A stretch of DNA of 64,000 nucleotides from Cutibacterium acnes (lineage in GTDB: Bacteria; Actinomycetota; Actinomycetes; Propionibacteriales; Propionibacteriaceae), in contig NZ_CP023676.1 in NCBI RefSeq assembly GCF_003030305.1, forward strand, positions 558,001 to 622,000. Reading direction: 5' to 3'. Each line of letters starts with the position of its first letter. Positions within the stretch are counted from its first letter, which is position 1. Of the stretch, positions 26,958 to 37,949 are shown in pieces. Both the position numbers and the translations under genes were made by a program. Under the pieces are notes generated by a model. That model was given only the letters and a program-made list of their open reading frames with translations, ran no database searches and was not told the DNA's origin.

Positions 26958-29900
26958 ATGGTGAGTGTCGGTACCACCACGTACCCTATGTTGGTGACTT
27001 TTGGCGGACTGACCTCCCTTCTTTCCCGCGAACCGGTGCTCTCCCATGTTGTGGAGGACGCCCTTACCCGGCGCACTCCCACCCTTGACCTTCAGGTGGC
27101 AGCTTCGGCCCGCCCGGCGGTGGCAGCCGTACTGGGCCGGTCTCTCGACGGTTCCGGACGTCTGCCAGTATTACTCGTGACGAGCACGTTCCGAGAGGCC
27201 GAGGAATCAGTTGCTACCTTGAAGACGTGGCTCGGCGCCGACGCTGTCTGTTACTACCCATCGTGGGAGACCTTGCCTCATGAGCGTCTGAGCCCGCGTA
27301 CGGACACCGTCGGTCGACGCATGGAGGTGCTGCGTCGGCTGTGTGGTACCGAGGGTGAGGTACCACAGGTGGTGGTCGCCCCGGTGCGCTCCTTGCTGCA
27401 GCCTCAGGTTGCCGGTCTGGGACGCGTCGCCCCGGTGCGCCTGGCAGTGGGAGAAGAGCATGACCTTACCGAGCTCGCGACTGAACTCGTCAACGCCGCC
27501 TATAGCCGGGTTGACATGGTGGAACGCCGTGGCGAATTCGCAGTACGTGGCGGCATCGTCGACGTCTTCCCACCGGTGCTAGAACACCCGGTCCGTATCG
27601 ATTTTTTTGGTGACGAGATCGAGGAAATGACCTCCTTCGCGGTAGCCGACCAGCGATCCACCGACGAGACTCACCAAGAACTGATCTGCGCTCCTTGCCG
27701 TGAGCTCATCCTCACCGACGAGGTACGTTCCCGAGCCAAGGCTTTGCTGACCGACCATCCCGAATTAGCTGACATGTTGGAGCGGATCGGCAACGGTCAA
27801 GCTGTCGAGGGGATGGAGGCTCTTATGCCGGCCCTCGTTGATGAGATGGAACTACTCGTCGACGTCTTGCCTGAGCATGCCATGGTCGTCCTGTCAGATC
27901 CAGAGATGGTGCGCTCTCGTGCTGCGGATCTGGTTCGCACCTCCGAAGAGTTCCTCGGTGCTGGATGGGCAGCTGCCGCCGGCGGCGGACAAGCTCCTAT
28001 TGACCTGGCTGCTTCGGGTTATCGCAGCTTGGCCCAGGTAAGATCGCACTGTCTAGAGCGCGGCATGGCCTGGTGGTCGATGTCCTCTTTTTCTCTGGAT
28101 TCTTCGGCAACTGATGTCCTCGTCGACGACGACATCACCAGTGCTCCGCAAACGGTTAATCCCCAGCTCGTGGCCGTTGAGCCGTGGCATGGCGACGTCG
28201 AGGCAGCTGTTAAGGATCTGACGGCTCGCCTTGACGACGGCTGGACGGTCCTGTTGTGCGCCGAGGGTGAGGGCATGGCCAAACGCATGTCCGAGCTGTT
28301 GGGGGAGCACAACGTCGCGGCCAGACTGGTTGACGATGTCGACCCGGATGCCACCGAGCCATGCGTTCAGGTCATCCGACTTCACCAGCGTCATGGGTTC
28401 GCGGCCGAGTCTGTCAAACTGCTCGTTGCTTCCACCGGTGACCTCGCCGAGTCCCAGGATCCCGGTGGCACTGGCGAACGTCGCATGCCTCGACGACGTC
28501 GAAATCAGATCCAACCCCTGGAGCTCAAGCCGGGCGATCTCATCGTCCACGAGCAGCACGGTGTGGGGCGGTACGTGGAGATGGTGCAGCGCACTGTCGG
28601 CGGCGCTACCCGCGAGTACCTCGTTATCGAGTACGCGCCCTCCAAAAAAGGTCAGCCTGGTGATCGCCTCTTCGTGCCGGTGAACTCGCTGGATCAGGTG
28701 ACCCGATATGTCGGTGGGGATGCCCCCAGCCTCGACCGTATGGGTGGGGGAGACTGGCGCAAGCGCAAGGCGCGTGCCCGCAAGGCGGTCCGTGAAATCG
28801 CCGCCGAGCTCATCAAGCTCTATGCTGCTCGCCAGGCCACTAAGGGGCATGCTTTCGGCCCTGACACTGCGTGGCAGCGGGAGTTGGAGGGCGCCTTCGC
28901 TTACGTCGAGACACCTGACCAGCTCACCACCATTGCCGACGTTAAGCGTGACATGGAGCAGGTCGTTCCGATGGACCGGCTGGTCTGTGGTGATGTCGGC
29001 TACGGTAAAACCGAGATCGCGGTACGTGCTGCGTTTAAGGCGGTTCAGGACGGCAAGCAGGTGGCGGTGCTGGTGCCCACTACTTTGCTGGTGCAGCAGC
29101 ATTTCCAGACCTTCACTGAGCGTTACGCAGGTTTCCCCGTCAAGGTGGCGGCCCTGTCTCGTTTCCAGACTGACACCGAAGCCCGCGAAACCCTCGAGGG
29201 ACTTCAACGCGGTACCGTCGACGTCGTCGTCGGTACCCATCGCTTGCTGGCCAAGGAGGTTGAGTTCAAGGATCTCGGCTTGGTCATCGTCGACGAGGAA
29301 CAGCGTTTTGGCGTCGAGCACAAAGAAGCGCTTAAACGCATGAGGGTCAACGTCGATGTGCTTGCTATGAGCGCTACGCCGATCCCGCGCACCTTGGAGA
29401 TGGCGGTGACAGGCATCCGCGAGATGAGTACGATCGCCACCCCACCAGAGGAGCGTCACCCGGTGCTCACTTTCGCCGGACCCTATGACGAGGGGCAGGT
29501 TGTTGCGGCGATCCGGCGTGAACTTGCTCGTGAAGGTCAGGTCTTTTACATCCACAACCGCGTGCAGTCCATTGAAAAGACAGCTGCCAAGCTGCGTGAA
29601 CTTGTTCCAGAAGCGCGGATTGTCACTGCGCACGGCCAGATGAACGAGAAACAGCTGGAACAGATCATGGTGGACTTCTGGGAGCGTCGTGCCGACGTCC
29701 TGGTATGCACGACGATCGTTGAGTCGGGTATCGACATTTCTACCGCCAATACTCTGCTCATCGATCGAGCTGACCTTATGGGGCTGTCTCAACTGCACCA
29801 GTTGCGTGGTCGTGTGGGGCGGTCTCGGGAGCGTGGCTATGCCTACTTCTTGTACCCGGCGGACAAGCCACTCTCCCAAACGGCTCACGACCGCTTGGCG

Positions 29901-30584
29901 ACGATGGCCGCTCACACCGACCTGGGTTCTGGCATGGCCATCGCCATGAAGGATCTGGAGATTCGCGGCGCCGGGAATCTGCTTGGTGGTGAGCAGTCCG
30001 GGCACATTGCTGACGTTGGCTTCGATCTTTACATTCGTCTGGTAGGTGACGCCGTCGCTGAGTTCCGTGGGGACAGCACCACTGCCGATGAACCGGAGAT
30101 GCGTATTGAGCTGCCCGTTGACGCCAACCTTCCGGTTGAGTACGTCGAAACTGAACGCTTACGCCTTGAGATGTACAAGCGATTGGCTGAAGTGCGCAGT
30201 GACGAGGAGGTTGACGCCATCGGGGCCGAGTTGGTCGACCGTTATGGACCGATGCCCGAGCCCGTCCAAGCTCTGCTTGGGGTGGCGCGATTCCGCCTGC
30301 TATGTCGACAGGCGGGAATTCATGAGGTCGTTCCGGCTGGACGCAACATCAGGTTTTCGCCGGTGAATCTGCCGGAATCCCGGGTGATGCGCCTCAAGAG
30401 GTTGTATCCCGGATCGGTGGTCAAGCAAACAGCGGGTTTGGTGCTGGTGCCTAAACCCATGACTGCAACGATTGGGGGCCAGCCATTGGGCGGTGCCGAC
30501 TTGTTGAAGTGGAGTGCCGACCTCGTGACGAACGTCCTGGCTGTTGACACCCCGATCGGCGCGGGCCGGCCCACTGAGCCATAG
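26958..30584 (+). CDS. mfd: Transcription-repair coupling factor Mfd
   Basis: Removes RNA polymerase stalled at DNA lesions and recruits UvrA. About 1208 residues. The UvrB-like N-terminal region ([19 protein letters not shown] near residue 108), the RNA-polymerase-binding domain ([18 protein letters not shown] near 523), and RecG-like helicase motifs ([19 protein letters not shown] Walker A near 676, [10 protein letters not shown] near 776, [13 protein letters not shown] near 805) are all visible. The start is uncertain: ATG 26958 is used, with ATG 26916 and ATG 26988 possible and no clear ribosome binding site for any. Confidence 0.95.
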   Translation: MVSVGTTTYPMLVTFGGLTSLLSREPVLSHVVEDALTRRTPTLDLQVAASARPAVAAVLGRSLDGSGRLPVLLVTSTFREAEESVATLKTWLGADAVCYYPSWETLPHERLSPRTDTVGRRMEVLRRLCGTEGEVPQVVVAPVRSLLQPQVAGLGRVAPVRLAVGEEHDLTELATELVNAAYSRVDMVERRGEFAVRGGIVDVFPPVLEHPVRIDFFGDEIEEMTSFAVADQRSTDETHQELICAPCRELILTDEVRSRAKALLTDHPELADMLERIGNGQAVEGMEALMPALVDEMELLVDVLPEHAMVVLSDPEMVRSRAADLVRTSEEFLGAGWAAAAGGGQAPIDLAASGYRSLAQVRSHCLERGMAWWSMSSFSLDSSATDVLVDDDITSAPQTVNPQLVAVEPWHGDVEAAVKDLTARLDDGWTVLLCAEGEGMAKRMSELLGEHNVAARLVDDVDPDATEPCVQVIRLHQRHGFAAESVKLLVASTGDLAESQDPGGTGERRMPRRRRNQIQPLELKPGDLIVHEQHGVGRYVEMVQRTVGGATREYLVIEYAPSKKGQPGDRLFVPVNSLDQVTRYVGGDAPSLDRMGGGDWRKRKARARKAVREIAAELIKLYAARQATKGHAFGPDTAWQRELEGAFAYVETPDQLTTIADVKRDMEQVVPMDRLVCGDVGYGKTEIAVRAAFKAVQDGKQVAVLVPTTLLVQQHFQTFTERYAGFPVKVAALSRFQTDTEARETLEGLQRGTVDVVVGTHRLLAKEVEFKDLGLVIVDEEQRFGVEHKEALKRMRVNVDVLAMSATPIPRTLEMAVTGIREMSTIATPPEERHPVLTFAGPYDEGQVVAAIRRELAREGQVFYIHNRVQSIEKTAAKLRELVPEARIVTAHGQMNEKQLEQIMVDFWERRADVLVCTTIVESGIDISTANTLLIDRADLMGLSQLHQLRGRVGRSRERGYAYFLYPADKPLSQTAHDRLATMAAHTDLGSGMAIAMKDLEIRGAGNLLGGEQSGHIADVGFDLYIRLVGDAVAEFRGDSTTADEPEMRIELPVDANLPVEYVETERLRLEMYKRLAEVRSDEEVDAIGAELVDRYGPMPEPVQALLGVARFRLLCRQAGIHEVVPAGRNIRFSPVNLPESRVMRLKRLYPGSVVKQTAGLVLVPKPMTATIGGQPLGGADLLKWSADLVTNVLAVDTPIGAGRPTEP

Positions 30585-30645
30585 AATTGTGCCGTTGGCG
30601 GCATAAGATGACCAGCTGTACCCTTTTTTCGTGGCAGGAGATGTG

Positions 30646-31161
30646 ATGACGATGCGACGACGACTCGGTGCCGCTGCGGTGGCTGTTGCTCTGGTGAGTG
30701 TGGCTTCCGGGTGTGCGAGTTCCCCGAGCAACGCGGCCACGGTGGGAAATACGACGGTGACCATGAAGTCCGTTGACGATGCCGTCGAGCATTGCTCGAA
30801 GTTCATCAACCCGTCCTCGGAACTCACCCCGCGCCAGATCATCGCCTCGACGGTTATTCGTGGAGCCGTTGCGCAAGAGGTCCTGGACAAACGCGGAGCG
30901 AAGCTCTCTGACGCCGAACGTGACCAGATTGTCGCTCGAAATGGTATGGCTGCCTTAGATTCCGATCAGGTCTGTCACACGATGGTTCGTAGCTTCGCGG
31001 GTGTGTTCCATCTTTTCGACCTCGAGGGTGACAGGAAGGCGAAGGCTGACCTGTCCGCCGTCGATGTGAAGGCCAACCCACGCCTAGGGTCCTGGGACGC
31101 TAACAACCTGGTCGTTCAGGGCAGCTCGTCGCTGTCCCAGCCCTTCACTAAGACTTCCTGA
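30646..31161 (+). CDS. SurA-N-like lipoprotein
   Basis: 171-residue lipoprotein: a signal peptide ends in the lipobox VASGC near residue 23. The next part (NAATVGNTTVTMKSVDDAV, then TPRQIIASTVIRGAVAQEVL, LSDAERDQI) follows the pattern of the chaperone-like SurA N-terminal domain, but no peptidyl-prolyl isomerase domain is present. AGGAG before ATG 30646 sets the start. It lies 61 bases after mfd and 8 bases before mazG, probably in one operon. Role in folding of exported proteins is inferred. Confidence 0.8.
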   Translation: MTMRRRLGAAAVAVALVSVASGCASSPSNAATVGNTTVTMKSVDDAVEHCSKFINPSSELTPRQIIASTVIRGAVAQEVLDKRGAKLSDAERDQIVARNGMAALDSDQVCHTMVRSFAGVFHLFDLEGDRKAKADLSAVDVKANPRLGSWDANNLVVQGSSSLSQPFTKTS

Positions 31162-31169
31162 TCCCGTTG

Positions 31170-31808
31170 ATGGCGGCTGAGTACGCACGACCCAGGGCCG
31201 AATTCAGCGAGCTCGTCGAGGTGATGGCAAGGTTGCGCGACGAGTGTCCGTGGGATCGCAGTCAGACCCATCGATCCCTGGTGACCTATCTAGTCGAGGA
31301 GACTGGCGAGGTCATTGACGCGATTGAGGCCGGTACCGATGACGATCTCGTTGAGGAGCTGGGGGATCTGCTACTCCAAGTCGTCTTCCATTCCCGGATC
31401 GGTGAGCAGGGGGGACGTTTCGACATCAACGAGGTCGTCGGTGGAATCGTCGCCAAGCTTGTGGCCCGTCACCCCTATGTGTTCTCCGATGAGGAGGTTC
31501 CTGAGGACCTCGACGCCGCATGGGAGGCTCGTAAGGCAGCGGCCAAAGGACGTACGTCCAGCCTGGACGGGATCGCCTACTCCCTTTCCAGCGTGGCCCG
31601 CAGCGCTAAGGTCATCTCACGGGCACGCACTCGTGGGGTGGGCGTCAAGCTGGCCGACGAGCCGATCACCGCGGCGGAGACTGGTGACCAGCTTGTGACT
31701 CTCATTGCTCGCGCCCAGGCAAGCGGTGTTGACGCGGATCAGGCGCTACGAGACCGTTTGCGCGATCTCGAAGACGAGATCAGGAAGGCTGAGTGCCGAA
31801 CTGACTGA
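31170..31808 (+). CDS. mazG: Nucleoside triphosphate pyrophosphohydrolase MazG
   Basis: Hydrolyses (d)NTPs, helping sanitise the nucleotide pool. One MazG domain is evident: LRDECPWDRSQTHRSLVTYL near residue 18 and VEETGEVIDAIE near 39, with the second acidic pair in LVEELGDLLLQVVFHSRI near 56. 212 residues, as for single-domain actinobacterial MazG. ATG 31170 follows TTG 31167 and overlaps no neighbour. The position between mfd and eno is conserved in mycobacteria. Confidence 0.92.
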   Translation: MAAEYARPRAEFSELVEVMARLRDECPWDRSQTHRSLVTYLVEETGEVIDAIEAGTDDDLVEELGDLLLQVVFHSRIGEQGGRFDINEVVGGIVAKLVARHPYVFSDEEVPEDLDAAWEARKAAAKGRTSSLDGIAYSLSSVARSAKVISRARTRGVGVKLADEPITAAETGDQLVTLIARAQASGVDADQALRDRLRDLEDEIRKAECRTD

Positions 31809-31923
31809 CCGATGCGGTTTAACACCGCTTATTACTGCGGCATCCCTTGTTGTTGAGGCGGTGGTCTGGCCGACTAGGCGACAAAGACCAGTACGGTAGT
31901 CGGAGGCACGGAGGAGGTGTGTG

Positions 31924-32454
31924 ATGCGACGAGCCCTGGCAGCGCTGTTTGCCGCCGTCGTCGCCTTGGGGGCGCTGTCTGGCTGCAAGGGCAGCGCGAA
32001 CGACCCGGCTGGCGTCACTGAGGTTTCGGATGCGCCTACAGCTTCCGTGCCGTCGGTGAGTCAATCCTCCGGACCTAAACCGACCCCGCAGGATGTGAAT
32101 CCGAACACCAAGTTGACGGCAACCCCGCAGCGAGGTGGGCTGAAGGACTTTCTTCCCGGCGTCACTGGGATAATTAGTGATCGTGTCGTCACGGGCTCCA
32201 CGTCCCAGACCGTCGTCGTCAAGGCTGGCACCGTCACCGACTACTACTTTCTGTGTGATACCACCGATGCGCTGATGAGCGTCACCGAAAATGACGAGTC
32301 GACGGCATCGACCCCGTGCCATGAGGGATTCGCCCATCTGAGCGTTGGTAAGCGGGCACAGAGCGGGCAGATCGAGCTACATATCGACGCACCTGAGAAC
32401 GTCACGTACGAATTCGTCATCACTGAAAACCCAGCGGAGGATCAACGGCAGTGA
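31924..32454 (+). CDS. Lipoprotein of unknown function
   Basis: 176 residues. A lipobox (ALSGC) ends the signal peptide near residue 20, followed by a Ser/Thr/Pro-rich linker to about 60. The rest has no family I recognise; two cysteines (YFLCDTTD, STPCHEGF) could pair. GGAGG before ATG 31924 sets the start. It ends 87 bases before eno. In mycobacteria the lytic transglycosylase lipoprotein lpqU occupies this place, but I see no transglycosylase motif. Confidence 0.8.
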   Translation: MRRALAALFAAVVALGALSGCKGSANDPAGVTEVSDAPTASVPSVSQSSGPKPTPQDVNPNTKLTATPQRGGLKDFLPGVTGIISDRVVTGSTSQTVVVKAGTVTDYYFLCDTTDALMSVTENDESTASTPCHEGFAHLSVGKRAQSGQIELHIDAPENVTYEFVITENPAEDQRQ

Positions 32455-33822
<1,368 letters not shown>

Positions 33823-33855
33823 CTGACGCTATGAGGTGCTGACCGCAGCACCTGA

Positions 33856-33898
33856 CATGACACGACCGTCCCGGTACTGCCGGGGCGGTCGTGTCATG
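33856..33898 (+). terminator. Hairpin between eno and ftsB
   Basis: CATGACACGACCG (33856-33868) and its exact complement CGGTCGTGTCATG (33886-33898) form a 13-base stem with further pairing of CCCGG/CCGGG in the loop. No T-run follows, so it may attenuate rather than end transcription into ftsB, which starts 11 bases later. Confidence 0.55.
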
Positions 33899-33908
33899 AT
33901 GGACCACG

Positions 33909-34562
33909 ATGGCCACTACACCAAGCAATCGACACCGTCCGTCCGGAAGGTCCCAGCGACCGGCCGGGGGACGGACACACGCGTCCTCGCCGAACCGCTC
34001 AGGTCCGAGGAACCGCGGAAATTACCAGCGCACTACGCGCACAGAGCCTCCTCGTAATCGAGCTACTCAGGAGGAGGGGGGTCAGCCTCGCCGGTTCGGG
34101 CTCACCCTCAGAGCAGTCGTTATGGGTGCGGCTGTTCTGCTGGTACTTGTCATGATTACGCCTAGTTTGGGTATCTACTTCTCTCAGCGTTCCCAGATCT
34201 CCCGGACCCAAGACGACGAGGCTCGGACACGCGCTTCTATCTCGACCCTTCAAGACGAGGTCAAGAGGTGGCACGATCCCGACTACGTCCGTGCTCAGGC
34301 GCGCTCCCAGCTCGGCTGGGTGATGCCGGGCGAAACTGGGTATCAGGTCATTGGAGAAAACGGTAAGGTCATTGGATCGACGACTTCTTTGGACGAAAAA
34401 GATCCGGCGAATGAAGCCAGCGCTGACGCTCGCTGGTGGCGAAAGGCTGCGGGATCAGTCCAGGACGCTGACCATCCCGCCCCGCCCCACCCCTCCCCGG
34501 GGGCGATGATCACGCCTACACCTTCAGCGAAGTTGTCTTCGCCCAGCCCTTCTCGTCGATGA
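33909..34562 (+). CDS. ftsB: FtsB/DivIC-family septum protein
   Basis: 217-residue bitopic membrane protein. A charged N-terminal tail of about 65 residues leads to one membrane segment (VVMGAAVLLVLVMITPSLGIY near 72-92), then a coiled coil (SRTQDDEARTRASISTLQDEV) and the FtsB-type block WHDPDYVRAQARSQLGWVMPGE near 118 (20 residues or fewer per block). Expected to act in the FtsQBL divisome complex. The C-terminal Pro/Ser-rich tail is extra. Gene order eno-ftsB is standard in actinobacteria. Confidence 0.9.
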   Translation: MATTPSNRHRPSGRSQRPAGGRTHASSPNRSGPRNRGNYQRTTRTEPPRNRATQEEGGQPRRFGLTLRAVVMGAAVLLVLVMITPSLGIYFSQRSQISRTQDDEARTRASISTLQDEVKRWHDPDYVRAQARSQLGWVMPGETGYQVIGENGKVIGSTTSLDEKDPANEASADARWWRKAAGSVQDADHPAPPHPSPGAMITPTPSAKLSSPSPSRR

Positions 34563-34569
34563 GGTGACC

Positions 34570-35112
34570 ATGCTAGAAGAATTTACTGAGAACGACCGTC
34601 AGGACGTCCGGGACCAGCTTGGCCGCGAACCACGAGGAGTCGCCGGTGTGGCCTGGCGCTGTGGTTGCGGTAAACCAGGTGTCATTGCTACCGAGCCTCG
34701 GCTGCCGAACGGCACCCCGTTTCCGACGACTTATTACCTTACCTGTCCGCGTGCTGCATCCCTCATTGGGACCCTGGAGTCTTCGGGGCTGATGGCTCGG
34801 ATGACCGAACGACTCGGTGAGGATGAGGAGCTTGCCGACCAGTACCGGCGCGCCCATGAGTCCTATATTGCTGATCGCGTTCAGATCGGCGAGGACGCCG
34901 GTCTTGACCCGGTTCCTGAGATCGATGGGATTTCCGCTGGCGGTATGCCGACGCGCGTGAAATGTCTGCATGCTCTGGCAGGGCACGCCTTAGCTGTCGG
35001 GCCTGGGGTCAACCCGTTTGGGGATGAGGTCGTTGCAGAGCTGGGAGAGTTCTGGTGCGACCCATGCGCCCCTGAGCATCGCGAGCCCGAGTCGGACAGG
35101 AGGATTGTATGA
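34570..35112 (+). CDS. DUF501 family protein
   Basis: 180-residue protein of the DUF501 family, function unknown. Recognisable parts are QLGREPRGVAGVAWRCGCG near residue 15, PFPTTYYLTCPRAASLIGTLE near 49 (split across two blocks) and VKCLHALAGHALAVGPGVNPFGDE near 138 (also longer than one block). Conserved Cys and His residues (RCGCG, YLTCP, KCLHAL-H) could bind a metal or act in catalysis. ATG 34570 with GAGG upstream. Its stop overlaps ppx by four bases. Confidence 0.9.
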   Translation: MLEEFTENDRQDVRDQLGREPRGVAGVAWRCGCGKPGVIATEPRLPNGTPFPTTYYLTCPRAASLIGTLESSGLMARMTERLGEDEELADQYRRAHESYIADRVQIGEDAGLDPVPEIDGISAGGMPTRVKCLHALAGHALAVGPGVNPFGDEVVAELGEFWCDPCAPEHREPESDRRIV

Positions 35113-36041
35113 GCGGCAGCCACACCGTTGCAGCTATCGACTGCGGGACGAATTCGATTCGCCTCCTCATCGCATCAGCCGATTCGGACGGGCGTTTGGT
35201 CGAGCAGGCACGAGAACTGGAAATGGTGAGGCTCGGTCAGGGGGTTGACGCCACCGGTTCCTTCCGTCCCGACGCCCTTGAGCGCACTTTCTCAGCCTGT
35301 CGCACCTTCGCCCAGGCTATCGCGGACCACCACTGCGACCGGGTGCGTTTTGTTGCCACCTCGGCTGCTCGTGACGTCTCCAACCGCGATGCCTTTTTCG
35401 CGGGAGTCCGTCAAGCTCTGGGGGTGGACGCGGAGGTCATAGACGGCATGGAAGAGGCGAGTTTGTCTTTTGCTGGAGCGATTTCTGGGATCCAGGTAAT
35501 CGATGAGCCGGTTCTTGTTATTGATTGTGGAGGTGGCTCGACGGAGCTGGTGCTGGGCCGTGGGTCTAGCATCGACTCTCGGGTGAGCCTCAATATTGGC
35601 TCGGTACGGCTGCGTGAGCGTTTCCTCCATGACGACCCGCCCACCGTCGAGCAGATCGACGACGCTCGCAAGTACGTTCGTGAAGCCTTGGATTCCTGCC
35701 CGGTTGACGTTGCCGCCGCCCGTACCGTCATCGGCGTTGCGGGTACGGTCACGAGCTTGTCCGCAATTGGCCAGAATCTCACAGATTATGACCGCGCCAA
35801 GGTGCATCGTTCGGTACTGACGGTCGGCCAGATTTCCGACCTGGCGGGCAAGTTGCTCTCGTCTACTGTTGATGAAGTCGAGCAGATGGGACCGCTGAAG
35901 CGACGCCGTGCAGAAGTGTTGTGTGGAGGTGCCGTTATTATTGACGAGGTATGCCGTCGTGCGACGGCAGGTAAACTTGTCGTCTCGGAGACCGATATCC
36001 TTGACGGCATGGCGCTGGCAATGCTGGCGCAGGGGAGCTGA
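35109..36041 (+). CDS. ppx: Ppx/GppA-family exopolyphosphatase
   Basis: Cuts terminal phosphate from polyphosphate and/or pppGpp. 310 residues, matching the short actinobacterial Ppx1 form without the C-terminal HD domain. AAIDCGTNSIRLLIA near residue 8, FVATSAARDVSNRDAF near 81, VIDCGGGSTELVLG near 138 and GVAGTVTSLSAI near 210 are the sugar-kinase-like ATP/phosphate loops. ATG 35109 overlaps the DUF501 gene. Substrate preference cannot be read from sequence. Confidence 0.93.
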   Translation: MSGSHTVAAIDCGTNSIRLLIASADSDGRLVEQARELEMVRLGQGVDATGSFRPDALERTFSACRTFAQAIADHHCDRVRFVATSAARDVSNRDAFFAGVRQALGVDAEVIDGMEEASLSFAGAISGIQVIDEPVLVIDCGGGSTELVLGRGSSIDSRVSLNIGSVRLRERFLHDDPPTVEQIDDARKYVREALDSCPVDVAAARTVIGVAGTVTSLSAIGQNLTDYDRAKVHRSVLTVGQISDLAGKLLSSTVDEVEQMGPLKRRRAEVLCGGAVIIDEVCRRATAGKLVVSETDILDGMALAMLAQGS

Positions 36042-36051
36042 AGTGCTCCTG

Positions 36052-36125
36052 GCCCCCGTAGCCCAACCGGCAGAGGCAGACGGCTTAAACCCGTCCCAGT
36101 GCGGGTTCGAATCCCGTCGGGGGTA
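36052..36125 (+). tRNA. tRNA-Leu (anticodon TAA)
   Basis: The acceptor strands GCCCCCG (36052-36058) and CGGGGGT (36118-36124) pair with one G-T. The anticodon stem GACGG/CCGTC holds loop CTTAAAC with TAA at 36086-36088. The T arm is GCGGG-TTCGAAT-CCCGT. The variable region is only about five bases, unlike the long arm normally seen in leucine tRNAs. CCA is not encoded. Confidence 0.88.
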
Positions 36126-36272
36126 CACAGCTTCACCAGGAGCAGCTACGCAGTGTGTACGACCTCAGTCGTCGCTAGTGTGAAAAGCTCGTTCCGCGGT
36201 ACGGGGAAGGTTTCGTGTCGTCGCTGCGTTGTTTAGAGTAGACGTCACCACACGTCTTCACAGGAGGATCAC

Positions 36273-37106
36273 ATGGCTAACCCGGTCTTTAGCCGAGCCG
36301 AGGCCTTCCAGCCGCGCGGTAACCCGTACGGGCAGCCGGCGTACGCAGGTCAGGGGTATCGGGCGCAGTACGGCGTATCAGGGCAGCCTGGCGGCGAGTC
36401 GGGCTCTCTATTAGACGGCCCGCAAGGACAGAGTGCCGAGCGCGCGATGACTTTTGATGACGTCCTCGGCCGTACTGGCCTGGTTCTGCTCATCATTGCT
36501 GCCATTGGTGCTGTGAGCTTCGCGCTGATTGGGCCGAACGTGGTGGCAAGTGGCCCTGCCTTGGTGGTCGGATCGATTGCAGCATTCATTACTGCGATGG
36601 TCGTCAGCACTCGCCGTACGGTGCCGGTCGGTGGCGTCATCTTCTACTGCATCTGCGAAGGGCTGGTCCTTGGCTCTATGTCAGCCATGTTTGAGACCGC
36701 TTACCCCGGTATCGTGGTGCAGGCCGTCTTGGGTACTTTCGCCGCTGCCGGCGTGACCTTGGCGGCATACAAGTTCTTTAATATCCGGGTGACGCCGCGA
36801 TTTCGTCAGATCGTCATCATTTCCACCTTCGGCTTTGCCCTTGCGATGCTCGTCAACCTCGTGTTGATGCTATTCAGGATCAACATTGGCGTTGCTAGTT
36901 TTGGCCCTATCGGCATCTTGTGCTCAGCGCTGGGTGTGGTGCTGGCCGCCATGAACCTTGTCGTAGATTTTGACTACGCCGAGCAGGGTGTGCGCAACCA
37001 AGCCCCAGCATCTGAGTCTTGGCGTGCGGCCTTCGGCATCGCTGTGACGATGGTGTGGCTCTACACAGAGATCTTGCGGATTCTCAGTTACTTCCGGGCT
37101 GATTGA
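36273..37106 (+). CDS. BI-1/YccA-family membrane protein
   Basis: 277 residues. A Pro/Gly/Gln-rich cytoplasmic N-terminus of about 60 residues precedes seven hydrophobic segments (from MTFDDVLGRTGLVLLIIA onward) in the Bax-inhibitor-1-like pattern; VDFDYAEQGV near 230 is a conserved acidic part of the family. Members are proposed pH-sensitive Ca2+ leak channels or regulators of membrane proteases; which applies is not known. GGAGG precedes ATG 36273 and a TAGAGT box lies near 36234. Followed by a strong terminator. Confidence 0.88.
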   Translation: MANPVFSRAEAFQPRGNPYGQPAYAGQGYRAQYGVSGQPGGESGSLLDGPQGQSAERAMTFDDVLGRTGLVLLIIAAIGAVSFALIGPNVVASGPALVVGSIAAFITAMVVSTRRTVPVGGVIFYCICEGLVLGSMSAMFETAYPGIVVQAVLGTFAAAGVTLAAYKFFNIRVTPRFRQIVIISTFGFALAMLVNLVLMLFRINIGVASFGPIGILCSALGVVLAAMNLVVDFDYAEQGVRNQAPASESWRAAFGIAVTMVWLYTEILRILSYFRAD

Positions 37107-37118
37107 CATTGACGCCAG

Positions 37119-37149
37119 AGGGGGCTTGGTCATCGTGACCAAGCCCCCT
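37119..37149. terminator. Bidirectional terminator between yccA-like and NUDIX genes
   Basis: AGGGGGCTTGGTCA and TGACCAAGCCCCCT form a perfect 14-base stem with a 3-base loop. It lies between convergent genes and can serve both strands. Confidence 0.85.
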
Positions 37150-37177
37150 TCGTCATGCCTGTGGTAACTGTGGCTGA

Positions 37178-37885
37178 TCAGGTGCTGGGGACGTCGCGCA
37201 GATGGGTCTCAAGACACATGCGTGTCGCGGCTCCCCAGGACAGCCGACGCCAACGCCACAGCGGTATCCACTGGGCTGACTGGGTGGTGCCACCGACGTC
37301 GATGACGTAGGGGTCGGTGGGGTTTTCGCTGGTGGCTGAGTAGATGATCCGCAGGGCATGGAAGTCCTCTAGCACCCCGGTGGGGGAACGGCCGATCCAA
37401 TGATCGGACTGCAGATCGATGATGCGGTTAAGGCGGACACGCTGTCCGGACTCTTCCATGACCTCACGGGTGACCGCTTGCGCGGGGGATTCACCGGGTT
37501 CTAAACCACCTCCAGGTAGCGCCCACAGGCCAGGGACTGCGGTGCGTGGCGAGCACTCGGTACCCAGTAATCCCCGCCGTGACCGTACAACGGCGTAGGC
37601 CGCAATGCGTTGGTACGGACGAACTGGTTCGTCGGCTTGTCTGTCCTCGGAGAGATCCGGCACGCTCTTTCGGGTGCGGGGAGGCTGAGAGCTAGACGTT
37701 CGAGGCGCGACGTGGGCGGTGACGACGATCTCGTCGTCGACCCGATCGGCAGATAAGTACTCTCTGACGACGAGCCCGTGACGCCACAATTCGACGTGTG
37801 GATTCATCCCATGGCGGACGCGGAAGGCATGGGTCTGCCCACTGCCTGGCGTTCCGACTGCGGTGATGAGCACACTTTCATTCAA
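37178..37885 (-). CDS. NUDIX hydrolase
   Basis: 235 residues with one NUDIX box: GGLEPGESPAQAVTREVMEE then SG near residues 120-141, matching G-x5-E-x7-RE-x2-EE-x-G. The first 70 residues (PHVELWRHGLVVREYLSADR) are an extra domain of unknown role. The start is uncertain: TTG 37885 has AAGG close upstream, and GTG 37873 is four codons further in. The NTP-, ADP-ribose- or other diphosphate substrate cannot be read from the sequence. Convergent with the BI-1-like gene. Confidence 0.85.
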   Translation of the reverse strand: MNESVLITAVGTPGSGQTHAFRVRHGMNPHVELWRHGLVVREYLSADRVDDEIVVTAHVAPRTSSSQPPRTRKSVPDLSEDRQADEPVRPYQRIAAYAVVRSRRGLLGTECSPRTAVPGLWALPGGGLEPGESPAQAVTREVMEESGQRVRLNRIIDLQSDHWIGRSPTGVLEDFHALRIIYSATSENPTDPYVIDVGGTTQSAQWIPLWRWRRLSWGAATRMCLETHLRDVPST

Positions 37886-37949
37886 CCACCTTGATCCGAG
37901 GCTAGCGGTCTAGCTCCTTGATGGGCTGAATTATTCGAGGACCTGGAAG

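Noticed and set aside
28053-30005. 650-codon frame on the minus strand inside mfd
   Set aside because: It lies antisense to mfd, whose helicase motifs are unmistakable. The long open frame is a by-product of high GC and codon bias.
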